A stretch of 64,000 nucleotides of DNA from Rugamonas sp. A1-17. GTDB taxonomy: Bacteria > Pseudomonadota > Gammaproteobacteria > Burkholderiales > Burkholderiaceae_D. This document shows positions 34,518 to 43,428 of the stretch, one piece after another (position 1 is the first letter of the stretch; the number at the start of each line of letters is the position of its first letter). The stretch is from NCBI GenBank assembly GCA_025548565.1, contig JAJLPB010000013.1, positions 186,001 to 250,000 on the forward strand, read 5' to 3'. The position numbers and the translations under genes are program-made. The notes under the pieces were generated by a model. The model saw nothing but the letters and a program-made list of their open reading frames with translations, ran no database searches and was not told the origin of the DNA.

Positions 34518-35782
34518 GCGCCTTCATTTTCGCCCTCGGCCTCACATTGATGCACTTTCTGTGGCAAGGCCTGCTGCTGGGCTGCGCCACCGCCATCGCC
34601 CTCACGCTGCTGCGCAACAGCCGCGCCGAATACCGCTACCTGGTGGCCTGCTCGGCGCTGATGGCCTGCCTGTGCTGGCCGGCGGTCGAGCTGTATCAGC
34701 GCCTGTACGGCGCCACGGACGGCGCCACCGTCATCGGCGCCGGCCTGTTGCGCCACGCCGCGCAAAGCATGGTCGGCGGCGGAGAGCCATTCGACCTGCG
34801 CGACTCGATGCGCGGCATCGTCAGCCTGTGGGCATTGTGCGCCGTGCTGCTGTCGCTGCGCATGATCCTCGGCCTGCTGTGGATAAACCGCGCCGCCGAG
34901 CAGTGCGACTGCGCCCACCGCCGGGACCAGCTGCGCTGGGAGGCGCAGCTGCAACGGCTGGCGGCGCGCTTCGGCGTCGGACGCGCGGTGCGGCTGCGCA
35001 TCGTCGACACCATCGCCAGCCCGCTCACCGCCGGCTGGTGGCGTCCGGTGGTGCTGCTGCCGGCCGCGCTGGTGGCGGGCATGCCGCCCGATTTGCTGGA
35101 GGCGCTGCTGGCGCACGAAATGGCGCACATACAGCGCCACGATTACCTGATCAATCTGCTGCAGAACGTGATCGAAACGCTGCTGTTCTACCACCCTGCC
35201 GTCTGGTGGATATCGAACCGCATCCGCGTCGAGCGCGAACTGATCGCGGATGATTTCGCAGCAAGGCAGCTCGGCGAACCGCGGCGTCTGGCGCTTGCAC
35301 TTTCGGAGCTGGAGCGTCTCCAGTTCTCAACTCACCACCTGGCCCAAGCGGCCAATGGAGGAAATTTGATGGATCGTATTCAACGTTTGTGCCGCCCTGC
35401 TCCGCAGGCCCTGAACTGGAAAGCCGCCGTGCCGATGCTGGGACTGGCGCTGGCCTGCATGTCGATCTACGCGGAGGCCGTGGCCGCCGACAAGGTCGCC
35501 GCGCAGACGGTGCACGCCCTGGCCGACTTCAGCACGTGCGACAAGCCCAAATGGCCGGAGGGCGCGATGGCCCGCAAGGAAGCCGGCACCGTCACGCTGA
35601 AGTTCCTGATCGGCGCAGATGGCAAGTTCAAGAAATCGCAGGTGCAGAAATCCAGCGGCCACCCGGACCTGGACGAAGCGGCGCGCGCAGGCATCGAGAA
35701 GTGCGGCTTCAAGCCCGCCCTCAAGGCTGGCAAGCCGGTGGAGTCGTGGATGCGGATGCAGTACGTCTGGGTGCTGGAGTAG
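34514..35782 (+). CDS. BlaR1-type M56 metallopeptidase fused to TonB C-terminal domain
   Basis: A 422-residue membrane protein. About four hydrophobic helices surround an M56 zinc protease domain with HEMAH (His201, Glu202, His205) and a downstream ERELIADDFAA acidic helix. A further membrane helix near residue 310 (AAVPMLGLALACMSIYA) leads to a periplasmic TonB_C domain (about residues 335-422: TVTLKFLIGADGKFKKSQVQ, FKPALKAGKPVESWM). The classical penicillin-binding sensor domain is absent. It is coupled to the BlaI-type gene. The pair should be a signal-induced repressor/protease system; the inducer is unknown. Confidence 0.88.
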   Translation: MSAFIFALGLTLMHFLWQGLLLGCATAIALTLLRNSRAEYRYLVACSALMACLCWPAVELYQRLYGATDGATVIGAGLLRHAAQSMVGGGEPFDLRDSMRGIVSLWALCAVLLSLRMILGLLWINRAAEQCDCAHRRDQLRWEAQLQRLAARFGVGRAVRLRIVDTIASPLTAGWWRPVVLLPAALVAGMPPDLLEALLAHEMAHIQRHDYLINLLQNVIETLLFYHPAVWWISNRIRVERELIADDFAARQLGEPRRLALALSELERLQFSTHHLAQAANGGNLMDRIQRLCRPAPQALNWKAAVPMLGLALACMSIYAEAVAADKVAAQTVHALADFSTCDKPKWPEGAMARKEAGTVTLKFLIGADGKFKKSQVQKSSGHPDLDEAARAGIEKCGFKPALKAGKPVESWMRMQYVWVLE

Positions 35783-35784
35783 GC

Positions 35785-36648
35785 TTAGTGGGCGGGGCTT
35801 AACGCCATCCAGTCCAGGATGTCGGCAAAGACCTGCTCGCGATTGAGTTCATTGAAATTCTCGTGGTAGTTCTGCGGATGCCGCTGGTAGGTCAACAGCG
35901 CCGGCGGCACCGATTTCAGCATGCGCTCCGCCGCGTCGGCGTCGGCAAGCTTGTCATCGCCGGCCACCACCGCGAACAGGCGATGCGACCAGGCGGGCAT
36001 GCGCGCCGCAAGGCCCTGCTGCGCATGCGTCAGCGCGTTGGCGAAACGGACCGTGATCTCGGTGGCGCGAATGCCGTCGCGCTCATCGTCGTGATGGCGG
36101 GCGGTGATGGCCGCGTCGTGGGTCAGCAGATCGGTCAGCGGCGCCAGCGGCACCTTCATGCGCGGCACCAGCGCGCCCAGCACGCCGGCCATCGCCTGCA
36201 GCACCGGCGACACCTTGATCGCGTTCACATAGTACGGCGACGACAGGATGAAGCCTTGAATGGCGGCGTCGCCGGCGAAGTGGCCCAGACCCAGGTGGGT
36301 GGCGATCAGCGCGCCCATCGAATGGCCCATCACGTAGACCGGCACGCCCGGATACTGCTGCTTGACCCACCGCAGGAAGACCACGCTGTCCTCCAGGAAG
36401 ACATGGAAGCCGGGGATGTCGACGCGGCGCGCGTCCTGGTGGCCGCACAGGTCGTAGGCCACGGTGGCGATGCCGTGCTGGCGGAAGTACAGCGCCGGTG
36501 TGACGTAGTCGCCCGCGTGCGCCATGCCGCCGTGGATGGCCAATATCACCGCGCGTGGTGCGGCGCCGGCCGGTTCCCAGATGTGGATGCGGCGCTCGGC
36601 CTGCGGACCCGCGCGGAAGCTGGCCAGGCGGTCTTCGGCAAACCGCAT
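35785..36648 (-). CDS. alpha/beta hydrolase, monoacylglycerol-lipase-like
   Basis: A 287-residue serine hydrolase of the S33/Hydrolase_4 type. It has the oxyanion region IHGGMAHAGDY, a nucleophile elbow GHSMG with Ser110, an acid in VVAGDDKLADADAAERM and a terminal His in NYHENFNE. The NYHE segment is typical of lysophospholipase/monoacylglycerol lipase-like enzymes. No signal peptide is visible. Its start overlaps the stop of the DUF4279-like gene by one base (TGATG). Confidence 0.87.
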   Translation of the reverse strand: MRFAEDRLASFRAGPQAERRIHIWEPAGAAPRAVILAIHGGMAHAGDYVTPALYFRQHGIATVAYDLCGHQDARRVDIPGFHVFLEDSVVFLRWVKQQYPGVPVYVMGHSMGALIATHLGLGHFAGDAAIQGFILSSPYYVNAIKVSPVLQAMAGVLGALVPRMKVPLAPLTDLLTHDAAITARHHDDERDGIRATEITVRFANALTHAQQGLAARMPAWSHRLFAVVAGDDKLADADAAERMLKSVPPALLTYQRHPQNYHENFNELNREQVFADILDWMALSPAH

Positions 36649-37019
36649 CAGGCGGTGATGCTCAGATTGATGCCCATTTCGACCAGCAGCTGCAGGTCGG
36701 CCAGCGAGAAGTCCAGGCTGGGAGTGGCCTCACCGCGTTCGGTGGTGAAGGAGATGCGCAGCTCGGCGGCCACGTCGGAACGCTCGAAATGGATGCCGCG
36801 CGCCTGGCACTCGGCCAGGTAGTGGCGGATCTGCTTGAGCAGTTCGTCCGGGTTCATATCGGTACCGACCGCGACGTAAAAACCGGAGTCGATGCGCACC
36901 CGGCCATCGGGCTTGACGTCGCCCTTTTGCCAGTCGCTGTCAGGCTCGGTCGGCAGGCCGTCGCGGACGTCGATCAAACCTTCGTCGTCGCCATGCACCT
37001 TCAGGGTTGCGATGTTCAT
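36648..37019 (-). CDS. DUF4279-like hypothetical protein
   Basis: A 123-residue soluble protein. The segment GLPTEPDSDWQKGDVKPDGR, followed by RIDSGFYVAVG, then a helix (NPDELLKQIRHYLAECQARG), a strand pair and a C-terminal LADLQLLVEMGINLSI, follows the pattern of DUF4279 proteins, where a target-like LGI-P-T-x-x-W-x-K-G-D motif is common. Function is unknown; some relatives are immunity-like. It is coupled to the downstream hydrolase. Confidence 0.5.
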   Translation of the reverse strand: MNIATLKVHGDDEGLIDVRDGLPTEPDSDWQKGDVKPDGRVRIDSGFYVAVGTDMNPDELLKQIRHYLAECQARGIHFERSDVAAELRISFTTERGEATPSLDFSLADLQLLVEMGINLSITA

Positions 37020-37095
37020 GAGTTAGCCTTTATCGTCTCCGGGATACCGAATTAGGTTACACCAAAGAAATTTCAAAGTCTAGCAATATGGTTTG

Positions 37096-37761
37096 TTAGA
37101 CAATACCGTAGCGGGTGCGGTAGGCGGCCACCGCGTCCTTGTATTGCAACAGCTGCGGATCGGCGCCGGCGCCGTTCAGGTAGCTGAACAGGTCGTCCAG
37201 GTTGCCGATCGAAATCACCGGGATATTGTAGGTCTTGGCCACTTCCTGCACCGCCGAGTTGGGCGACAGCTGGCCGTCCTTGCCCGAGCGCTCCATGCGG
37301 TCCAGCGCGATCAGCACGGCGCACGGTTCGGCGCCGGCGGCGCGTATCATGTCCACCGACTCGCGCACCGAGGTGCCGGCCGAGATCACGTCGTCGATGA
37401 TGACGACCTTGCCCTGCAGCTTGGCGCCGACGATGGTGCCGCCCTCGCCGTGGTCCTTGGCTTCCTTGCGGTTGAAGGCGAACGAGGTGTTGCGGCCCTT
37501 GCCGGCCAGCGCCACCGCGGTGGCCGAGGCCAGCGTGATGCCCTTGTAGGCGGGGCCGAACAGCATGTCGAACTCGACGCCGGAATCGAGCAGCGTTTGC
37601 GCGTAGAACTGGGCCAGCTGGGCCAGCGTGGCGCCGTCATGGAACAGGCCGGCGTTGAAGAAGTACGGCGACTGGCGCCCGGCCTTGGTGGTGAACTCGC
37701 CGAAGCGCAACACACCGGTCTTGACCGAAAATTCGATAAATTGCTGACGTAAGCTGTCCAT
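37096..37761 (-). CDS. pyrE: orotate phosphoribosyltransferase
   Basis: Makes OMP from orotate and PRPP in pyrimidine synthesis. The 221-residue protein starts MDSLRQQFIEFSVKTGVLRF and has the PRPP-binding motif VVIIDDVISAGTSVRES and the flexible-loop sequence FNRKEAKDHGEGG. A GAGG site precedes the ATG. It is divergent from the exonuclease III gene across 76 bases, an arrangement common in betaproteobacteria. Confidence 0.96.
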   Translation of the reverse strand: MDSLRQQFIEFSVKTGVLRFGEFTTKAGRQSPYFFNAGLFHDGATLAQLAQFYAQTLLDSGVEFDMLFGPAYKGITLASATAVALAGKGRNTSFAFNRKEAKDHGEGGTIVGAKLQGKVVIIDDVISAGTSVRESVDMIRAAGAEPCAVLIALDRMERSGKDGQLSPNSAVQEVAKTYNIPVISIGNLDDLFSYLNGAGADPQLLQYKDAVAAYRTRYGIV

Positions 37762-37837
37762 ACTGCCTCATTTCTGTAAAGTGCCTGTATTTTACCGCTA
37801 CACTAGCGCATTCCAAAATTTACGCATTGAATCGACC

Positions 37838-38611
37838 ATGCCAAAAATCATCTCCGCCAATCTGAACGGCATCCGTTCCGCCTCGAGCAAGGGCTTCTTC
37901 AAATGGATGGCCACGCAGGACGCCGATTTCGTCTGTGTGCAGGAATTGAAGGCCCAGGCGCCGGACATGACGCCGGAATTCCTCAACCCGGGCGGCTACC
38001 ACGGCCACTTCCACTATGCCGAGAAAAAAGGCTATTCCGGCACCGGCGTCTACAGCAAGATCGAGCCGGACCGCGTGGTGATCGGCTTCGGCTCGCCGGA
38101 GTTCGACGCCGAGGGCCGCTATGTGCGTTGCGATTTCGGCAATCTGACGGTGATCTCGGTGTACTGCCCGTCCGGCTCGTCGGGGCCGGAGCGCCAAGAG
38201 GCCAAGTTCCGCTTCATGGCCCTGTTCCTGCCGCACCTGCAGTCGCTGCACGCCGAGGGGCGCGAAGTGGTGATCTGCGGCGACTGGAACATCGCTCACA
38301 AAGAGATCGACCTGAAGAACTGGAAAGGCAACAAGAAGAACTCCGGCTTCCTGCCGGAGGAGCGCGAATGGATGACGCGCATCTTCGACGAGGTGGGCTT
38401 TGTGGACGTGCACCGCGGGCTCGATCCACGCGAAGAGCAATACACGTGGTGGAGCAACCGCGGCCAGGCCTACGCCAAGAACGTCGGCTGGCGCATCGAC
38501 TACCACGTCGCCACCCCGGGCATCGCCGCCAAAGCCACCACGGTCGCGATCTACAAGGAAGAAAAGTTCTCCGACCACGCGCCGTTGACCATCGAGTACG
38601 CAGGCGTTTAA
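37838..38611 (+). CDS. xth: exodeoxyribonuclease III (AP endonuclease)
   Basis: A 257-residue base-excision-repair nuclease of the EEP fold. It shows ISANLNGIRSA, VQELKAQ with the metal-binding Glu, SGTGVYSK, CGDWNIAHKEIDLKNW, and the terminal SDHAPLTIEY with the catalytic Asp-His. The start at 37838 (MPKIISANLNG) fits the family N-terminus. Confidence 0.95.
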   Translation: MPKIISANLNGIRSASSKGFFKWMATQDADFVCVQELKAQAPDMTPEFLNPGGYHGHFHYAEKKGYSGTGVYSKIEPDRVVIGFGSPEFDAEGRYVRCDFGNLTVISVYCPSGSSGPERQEAKFRFMALFLPHLQSLHAEGREVVICGDWNIAHKEIDLKNWKGNKKNSGFLPEEREWMTRIFDEVGFVDVHRGLDPREEQYTWWSNRGQAYAKNVGWRIDYHVATPGIAAKATTVAIYKEEKFSDHAPLTIEYAGV

Positions 38612-38688
38612 GCCGCCGTCCTCTACTCGTTAATCATTGCTCAAGACCCGGTGATCTGGTAACTTCGGATGAGGGGAGACGCCACAAA

Positions 38689-39378
38689 ATGGACATCATC
38701 GGGACCGGTTGTTATCCATTGAGCCAAGCCGCACGGCTGGTTGGCGCGGAGCCGCGCGCGCTGCGCCGGTGGCTGCTCGGCTATTCGCGGAAATATCAGG
38801 GCGAGCAAGTCCGTTCGGAGCCGCTCTGGGCCACACAACTTAAAGACGAAGGGCTACCCGAAGACATCATCGGCTTCCGGGACTTGCTTGAAGCACGCAT
38901 GGTGACCGCTTTTGTCCGCCATGGTGTCGACCTCAAAGTGATTCGCGCAACGATAGCATCGGCGGCGCAGCATTTCGGCATTGCCTACCCGTTGACGCAA
39001 CAGCAGTTCCTCACGGACGGGAAACGCATATTTTTGGAAGCCATCGAGCAGGCCACCGGCGAACCCAAAATGATAGATGTTGTGCGCAAACAGTTCGTTT
39101 TTTCCGACATCATCAAGCCTTCCTTATATGCTGGCATCGAATATGGCGACCAGGGCGCGGTGCGCTGGTTCCCACTAGGAAAGCGGAAAACGATCGTCTT
39201 GGACCCCTCATTGCAATTCGGTACGCCGGTCGTCACCCAAGCGGCAATTCCGACAGACACCATTTATGCATCCTACCTGGCAGAAGGTCGCGACAAGGGA
39301 ATGGTTGCCCGCGTATTCGACATCACGTCTAGGATGGTAAGCGACGCTGTGGAATTTGAAGAAAGACTTGCGGCTTGA
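38689..39378 (+). CDS. HTH/DUF433-like protein, probable antitoxin
   Basis: A 229-residue protein that begins with a MerR-like helix-turn-helix (YPLSQAARLVGAEPRALRRW) and continues with a DUF433-like segment (GFRDLLEARMVTAFVRHGVD then LKVIRATI). It overlaps by 4 bases a PIN-like gene, a pairing typical of type II toxin-antitoxin modules. A GAGGGGAG site precedes the ATG. The base composition is visibly richer in A+T than in the flanking xth and pseudouridine synthase genes, which suggests transfer. Confidence 0.7.
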   Translation: MDIIGTGCYPLSQAARLVGAEPRALRRWLLGYSRKYQGEQVRSEPLWATQLKDEGLPEDIIGFRDLLEARMVTAFVRHGVDLKVIRATIASAAQHFGIAYPLTQQQFLTDGKRIFLEAIEQATGEPKMIDVVRKQFVFSDIIKPSLYAGIEYGDQGAVRWFPLGKRKTIVLDPSLQFGTPVVTQAAIPTDTIYASYLAEGRDKGMVARVFDITSRMVSDAVEFEERLAA

Positions 39379-39788
39379 AGTTCTTCTTCGATAATAATTT
39401 ATCCCGTTATCTGGCTCACGGCATCCGCGAGCTGTCTGGCGTCACGCCAGAGGTGGAAGAGGTTCTTCATTTAAGCGACCGCTTTGCGCGCGACGCGCCC
39501 GACCTTACATGGATAGGCGAGCTTTCGAATGATGGCCCGTGGTACATCGTCTCCATAGACCGCTTTAAAAAGCAGCATGGCGCCGAGCGTGAAGCCATCC
39601 GCAGAGCTGGGCATACAGTTTTCATCTTGGACGCGCAGTGGTCCCGACAAGGATTTTGGCAGCAGTCTGAACGCTTGGTCAGATGGTGGCCACAGATCGT
39701 CGCCTATTCCGCGCTAGTGAATGGCGGCGCATACCGCGTACCTTGGCAGCACTCCCCTGCGACCAAACTCCAGGCGATCGCCTTCTAA
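39375..39788 (+). CDS. PIN-like domain protein, probable toxin
   Basis: A 137-residue protein read from a TTG start at 39375 that overlaps the antitoxin stop (TTGA). The start is needed to include the PIN-type first strand and acidic residue in KFFFDNNLSRYLAHGIREL. Later acidic positions include ARDAPDLTWIGEL and SIDRFKKQHGAEREAIRRAG. This is the pattern of the PIN-like family that pairs with DUF433-type antitoxins; such toxins are thought to be RNases. It has a low G+C similar to that of its partner. Confidence 0.7.
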   Translation: MKFFFDNNLSRYLAHGIRELSGVTPEVEEVLHLSDRFARDAPDLTWIGELSNDGPWYIVSIDRFKKQHGAEREAIRRAGHTVFILDAQWSRQGFWQQSERLVRWWPQIVAYSALVNGGAYRVPWQHSPATKLQAIAF

Positions 39789-39796
39789 GCCGATGG

Positions 39797-40684
39797 TTAC
39801 AGGCTGCGGCGGCTGCTGAATTCGCGGCGTTCGCCGCTCAGCGGGTCGGTGAAGGCGATGCGGCGGGCTAGCAGCTTTAGCGGTTGCGAGACGTCGTCCT
39901 GCTTGCACGGCAAGGCCACCGGGTAGAACGCGTCGTTGATGATGGGGATGCCCAGCGATGATAGATGCAAGCGCAGCTGGTGCTTGCGCCCGGTGTGCGG
40001 ATGCAGGCGGTACAGTGTGCAGTCGGCGCGGTGCTCGATGACGTCGATCAACGTTTCCGAATTCGGCTCGCCCGGCTCTTCCTTCATGATGAAGAACTTG
40101 TCGCCGTCCACCATGCGGCTGCGATACGTGAAGGGGAACTCGCGGCCGTGCAGGCGCGGCGCCAGTGCTTCGTATTCCTTCTCGATCACCCGCTTCTGGA
40201 ACATCGACTGGTACGTGCCCCGGCTGTCCTGCCGGCGCGAGAAGATCACCACGCCGGCCGTCTCGCGGTCCAGCCGGTGGATGGGCGTCAACTCCTGCTC
40301 GCCCAGCTTTTTCTTCAGGCGCACCAGCAGCGTCTCGTGCAGAAAGCGCCCGGTCGGTATCATCGGCAGGAAATGCGGCTTGTCCACTATCACCAGATGC
40401 TCGTCCATGAACAGCACCTCTTCCTCGAACGGAATCGGCGTCTCGGCATCCAGCTCGCGGTAGTAGAAGATGCGCATGCCGCGCCGGTAGGCGCTGTGCG
40501 GCGTCAGCGCGTTGCCGTCGCCGTCCACCACCTCGCGCCGCACCATGCGGTCGCGCCACGACGCTTCCGTCACGTCGGGATAGCGCGCCACCAGGAAGGT
40601 CAGCAGGTCCGGCCATTGCCCTTCCGGCAGCCACAGGTAGCTGGGCGCGACACCGTCGCGCATCGGCAGCGGTGCGCGCGACAT
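39797..40684 (-). CDS. RluA-family pseudouridine synthase
   Basis: A 295-residue RNA pseudouridine synthase with the catalytic motif HRLDRETAG (Asp139), a preceding VVDKPHFLPMIPTG, and the C-terminal HPHTGRKHQLRLH signature. An N-terminal region with RREVVDGDGNALTPHSAYRR acts like the S4 extension of some members. It probably modifies 23S rRNA or tRNA; the exact site is unknown. It is the last gene of the metX operon and shares one base with the protease stop (TAATG). Confidence 0.9.
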   Translation of the reverse strand: MSRAPLPMRDGVAPSYLWLPEGQWPDLLTFLVARYPDVTEASWRDRMVRREVVDGDGNALTPHSAYRRGMRIFYYRELDAETPIPFEEEVLFMDEHLVIVDKPHFLPMIPTGRFLHETLLVRLKKKLGEQELTPIHRLDRETAGVVIFSRRQDSRGTYQSMFQKRVIEKEYEALAPRLHGREFPFTYRSRMVDGDKFFIMKEEPGEPNSETLIDVIEHRADCTLYRLHPHTGRKHQLRLHLSSLGIPIINDAFYPVALPCKQDDVSQPLKLLARRIAFTDPLSGERREFSSRRSL

Positions 40685-41574
40685 TACGAGCGTGGCAGCG
40701 CCAGCGAGTGATACGGCGGCAGCGCGTTCGGGTCCAGGCCCTTGGCGCGCGCGTACACCGGCAGCACCAGGTACATATTCTTCTCCATGTCCTCGATGCG
40801 CTTGCTGCCGCTCGGGTGCGTGGACAGGAAGGGCAGCGGCTGGCTCTTGTTCACCGCGCTCATTTTCTGCCACAGCGCGATGCCGGCGCGCGGATCGAAA
40901 CCGGCCCGCGCCGCCAGGTCCAGGCCGACCAGGTCGGCCTCGCTCTCGTCGCCGCGCGAGAAGCTCAGCGCGGCGCCCTGCGCCACCATGCCGGCCGCCG
41001 CGTCGCCCAGGCGCGGGTCGACGCCGAAGTAGGCCGAACCCAGCGCGCCGGCGATGCGCGCGCCCACCGAGGTGATGGTGTTCTTGCCGGCCTGCTCGCG
41101 CGCGTGCTCGCGCAACGCGTGGGCGATCTCGTGGCCCATGACCATCGCCACTTCGTCGTCGGTCAGGTTCAGCTTGACCAGGATGCCGTTGTAGAAGGCG
41201 ATGCGCCCGCCCGGCATGCAGAAGGCGTTCACCGTCGGCGAATTGAGCAGGTTGACTTCCCACTTCCAGTTGGCGGCGTCCGGGTTCCAGCGCGAGGTGA
41301 ACGGGATCAGCCGCTTGGCGATGGCGCGCAGCCGTATCAGCTGCGGATTGCGCTCGGTGGCGACGGCGTCCTTCTGGTGGGCCTGGGCCAGCATCTGGTC
41401 GTACTGCAGCTTGGATTGCTGGTCGAACTGGCGGGCGTCGCCGCCGATGCCGCGCAGGCGCGACATGCTGGTCACGGGGATGCCGTCGTCCTGCGCGTGG
41501 ACGACTGCGGGCGCAACGGCGCCGGCGCAGCAGACCAGCGCCAGCAAGGCGGCGTTGAATTTAAGCTTTTTCAT
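40684..41574 (-). CDS. periplasmic M48-family metalloprotease
   Basis: A 296-residue protein with a signal peptide (cleavage near APAVVHA) and zinc motif HEIAH (His148, Glu149, His152), plus the third ligand region SRGDESEADLVGLDLA and a substrate-cleft segment LSTHPSGSKRIEDME. It resembles LoiP/YcaL-type envelope quality-control proteases. It overlaps the ampG stop by 14 bases and the next start by one base. Confidence 0.92.
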   Translation of the reverse strand: MKKLKFNAALLALVCCAGAVAPAVVHAQDDGIPVTSMSRLRGIGGDARQFDQQSKLQYDQMLAQAHQKDAVATERNPQLIRLRAIAKRLIPFTSRWNPDAANWKWEVNLLNSPTVNAFCMPGGRIAFYNGILVKLNLTDDEVAMVMGHEIAHALREHAREQAGKNTITSVGARIAGALGSAYFGVDPRLGDAAAGMVAQGAALSFSRGDESEADLVGLDLAARAGFDPRAGIALWQKMSAVNKSQPLPFLSTHPSGSKRIEDMEKNMYLVLPVYARAKGLDPNALPPYHSLALPRS

Positions 41575-42817
41575 TCCTGGTATTCCATGGTGCGATTTTC
41601 GGTAGCATCATCATGGCAGGAAACGCCAGGATGAAGCACACAATAAAGAACCAGAACCAGCCGGTTTCCGCCACTATATACCCGACCGAGGAGTTGATGA
41701 ATGTGCGCGGTACGGCGGCCAGACTGGAAAACAATGCGTACTGGGTGGCAGTGTAGCGCGGATCGGTGGCGCGCGACATGAAGGCCACCAGCGCCGCCGC
41801 GCCCAGGCCCGGACTGGCGAAGGCTTCGAAGCCGAAGACGGCGCTCAGCAGCAGCGGATCGGGGCCGGTGCGGGCCAGCCAGGCGAAGCCCAGGATGGCC
41901 AGCGCCTGCATCACGCCGAACACCCACAAGGCGCGGTTGATGCCCAGCTTGATCATCCAGATGCCGGCGACGGCGCCGCCGGCCAGCGCCGCCCACCAGC
42001 CGGTGGCGTTGGCCGCCAGGCCGATCTGCTTGGTGGTGAAGCCGATATCGAGGAAGAACTTGGTCGACAGCGCGGTGGCCATGCTGTCGCCGATTTTATA
42101 CAGCAGCACGAAGGCGATGATCAGCAAGGCCTGGTTCCAGCCGTCGCGCTGCACGAATTCGCGGAACGGCAGCACCACCGCCTCCTGCAGGTTCTTCGGC
42201 GGCGCGCCATACACGGCGGGTTCCCTGGCCAGCAGCGTGCAGACAAAACCCGGCAGCATGAAGGCGGCGACGATCCAGAACACCGCCTGCCACGACATGC
42301 TGTCCGCCAGTACCAGCCCCAGCGCGCTCGGGATCAGACTGGCGGCCTTGTAGGCGTTGACGATGATGGCCGCGCCCAAACCCTGCTCGTTCTCGGCCAG
42401 GATCTCGCGGCGGTAGGCGTCGATCACCACGTCCTGGCTGGCCGACAGGAAGGCGATCAGGAACACCCAGCCGGCGATCAGCGTCAGCTCCTGTTTCGGG
42501 TCCAGCATGCCCAGGCCGCCGATCACTAGGAACAGCGCCAGCTGCGTGAGCGCCATCCAGCCGCGCCGCCGGCCCAGCGAGCCGATGGCGTAGCGGTCCA
42601 TGAACGGCGCCCACAGGAACTTGAAGGTGTACGGGAAGGTCACCAGCGCGAACAGGCCGAGCGCCTTCACGTTCAGCCCGGACTTGGCCAGCCACGCCTG
42701 CATCAGGTAGATCAGCGTGTACAGCGGCAGTCCGGAGCTGAAGCCCAGGAACAGGATGGAGACGGTGCGGCCGTTCAGGTAGGTGCGCAAGCCGGGCGCG
42801 CTCGTTGGCTGCGTCAT
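41561..42817 (-). CDS. ampG: muropeptide permease AmpG
   Basis: A 418-residue major-facilitator-superfamily transporter with about 12 membrane helices. It imports anhydro-muropeptides for cell-wall recycling. The AmpG features are the N-terminal LGFSSGLPLYTLIYLMQAWL, the loop around FLWAPFMDRYAIGSLGRRRGW and the SASQDVVIDAYRREIL motif. It overlaps metW (TGATG) and the protease gene. Confidence 0.92.
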   Translation of the reverse strand: MTQPTSAPGLRTYLNGRTVSILFLGFSSGLPLYTLIYLMQAWLAKSGLNVKALGLFALVTFPYTFKFLWAPFMDRYAIGSLGRRRGWMALTQLALFLVIGGLGMLDPKQELTLIAGWVFLIAFLSASQDVVIDAYRREILAENEQGLGAAIIVNAYKAASLIPSALGLVLADSMSWQAVFWIVAAFMLPGFVCTLLAREPAVYGAPPKNLQEAVVLPFREFVQRDGWNQALLIIAFVLLYKIGDSMATALSTKFFLDIGFTTKQIGLAANATGWWAALAGGAVAGIWMIKLGINRALWVFGVMQALAILGFAWLARTGPDPLLLSAVFGFEAFASPGLGAAALVAFMSRATDPRYTATQYALFSSLAAVPRTFINSSVGYIVAETGWFWFFIVCFILAFPAMMMLPKIAPWNTRNEKA

Positions 42818-43428
42818 CAGTGGCTGGCCTTTTTACGCAGGCGGAACACGGCAAGGTCGCCGCGCAGATTGGGCAGGAACGAGACGCGGTGCCCTTCGGC
42901 CAGCGCCACGCATTCGATCACTTCCAGCCCGCACTCCTCCGCCAGGTCGCGGAAATCGGTGATGGTGGCGCAGCGCACGTTGGGCGTGTCGTACCACTCG
43001 TACGGCAGCGATTCCGACACCGGCATGCGGCCCTTGAGCAAGGCCACGCGGTGCGGCCAGTACGCGAAGTTGGGGAAGGAGACGATGGCCTCCTTGCCGA
43101 CGCGGACGATGTCGCGCAACAGCGGCTCCACATGCTTCATCATCTGCAGCGACGACAGGCACAGCACCGTGTCGAAGCTGTCGTCGCCGAACAGGGCCAG
43201 GCCCTTTTCCATGTCCTGCTGGATCACGCGCACCCCGCGCCTGGTGCTGTCCAGGACCTTGTCGTCGGCGATCTCGATGCCGTAGCCGCTGCACTGCTTG
43301 TCGCTCTGCAGATAGTCCATCATCACGCCGTCGCCGCAGCCCACGTCGAGCACGTGGGCGTTCTTGGGCACCCAGTGGGCGATGAAGGCCAGGTCCGGCC
43401 GGGCGCTGCTTAAATCGTTGAAGTTCAT
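42817..43428 (-). CDS. metW: methionine biosynthesis protein MetW
   Basis: A 203-residue SAM-dependent methyltransferase-fold protein with [15 protein letters not shown] and the MetW-type segments [20 protein letters not shown] and [11 protein letters not shown]. MetW is encoded next to metX in many proteobacteria and is thought to work with it in homoserine acylation. It overlaps metX by 4 bases (ATGA). Confidence 0.95.
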   Translation of the reverse strand: MNFNDLSSARPDLAFIAHWVPKNAHVLDVGCGDGVMMDYLQSDKQCSGYGIEIADDKVLDSTRRGVRVIQQDMEKGLALFGDDSFDTVLCLSSLQMMKHVEPLLRDIVRVGKEAIVSFPNFAYWPHRVALLKGRMPVSESLPYEWYDTPNVRCATITDFRDLAEECGLEVIECVALAEGHRVSFLPNLRGDLAVFRLRKKASH

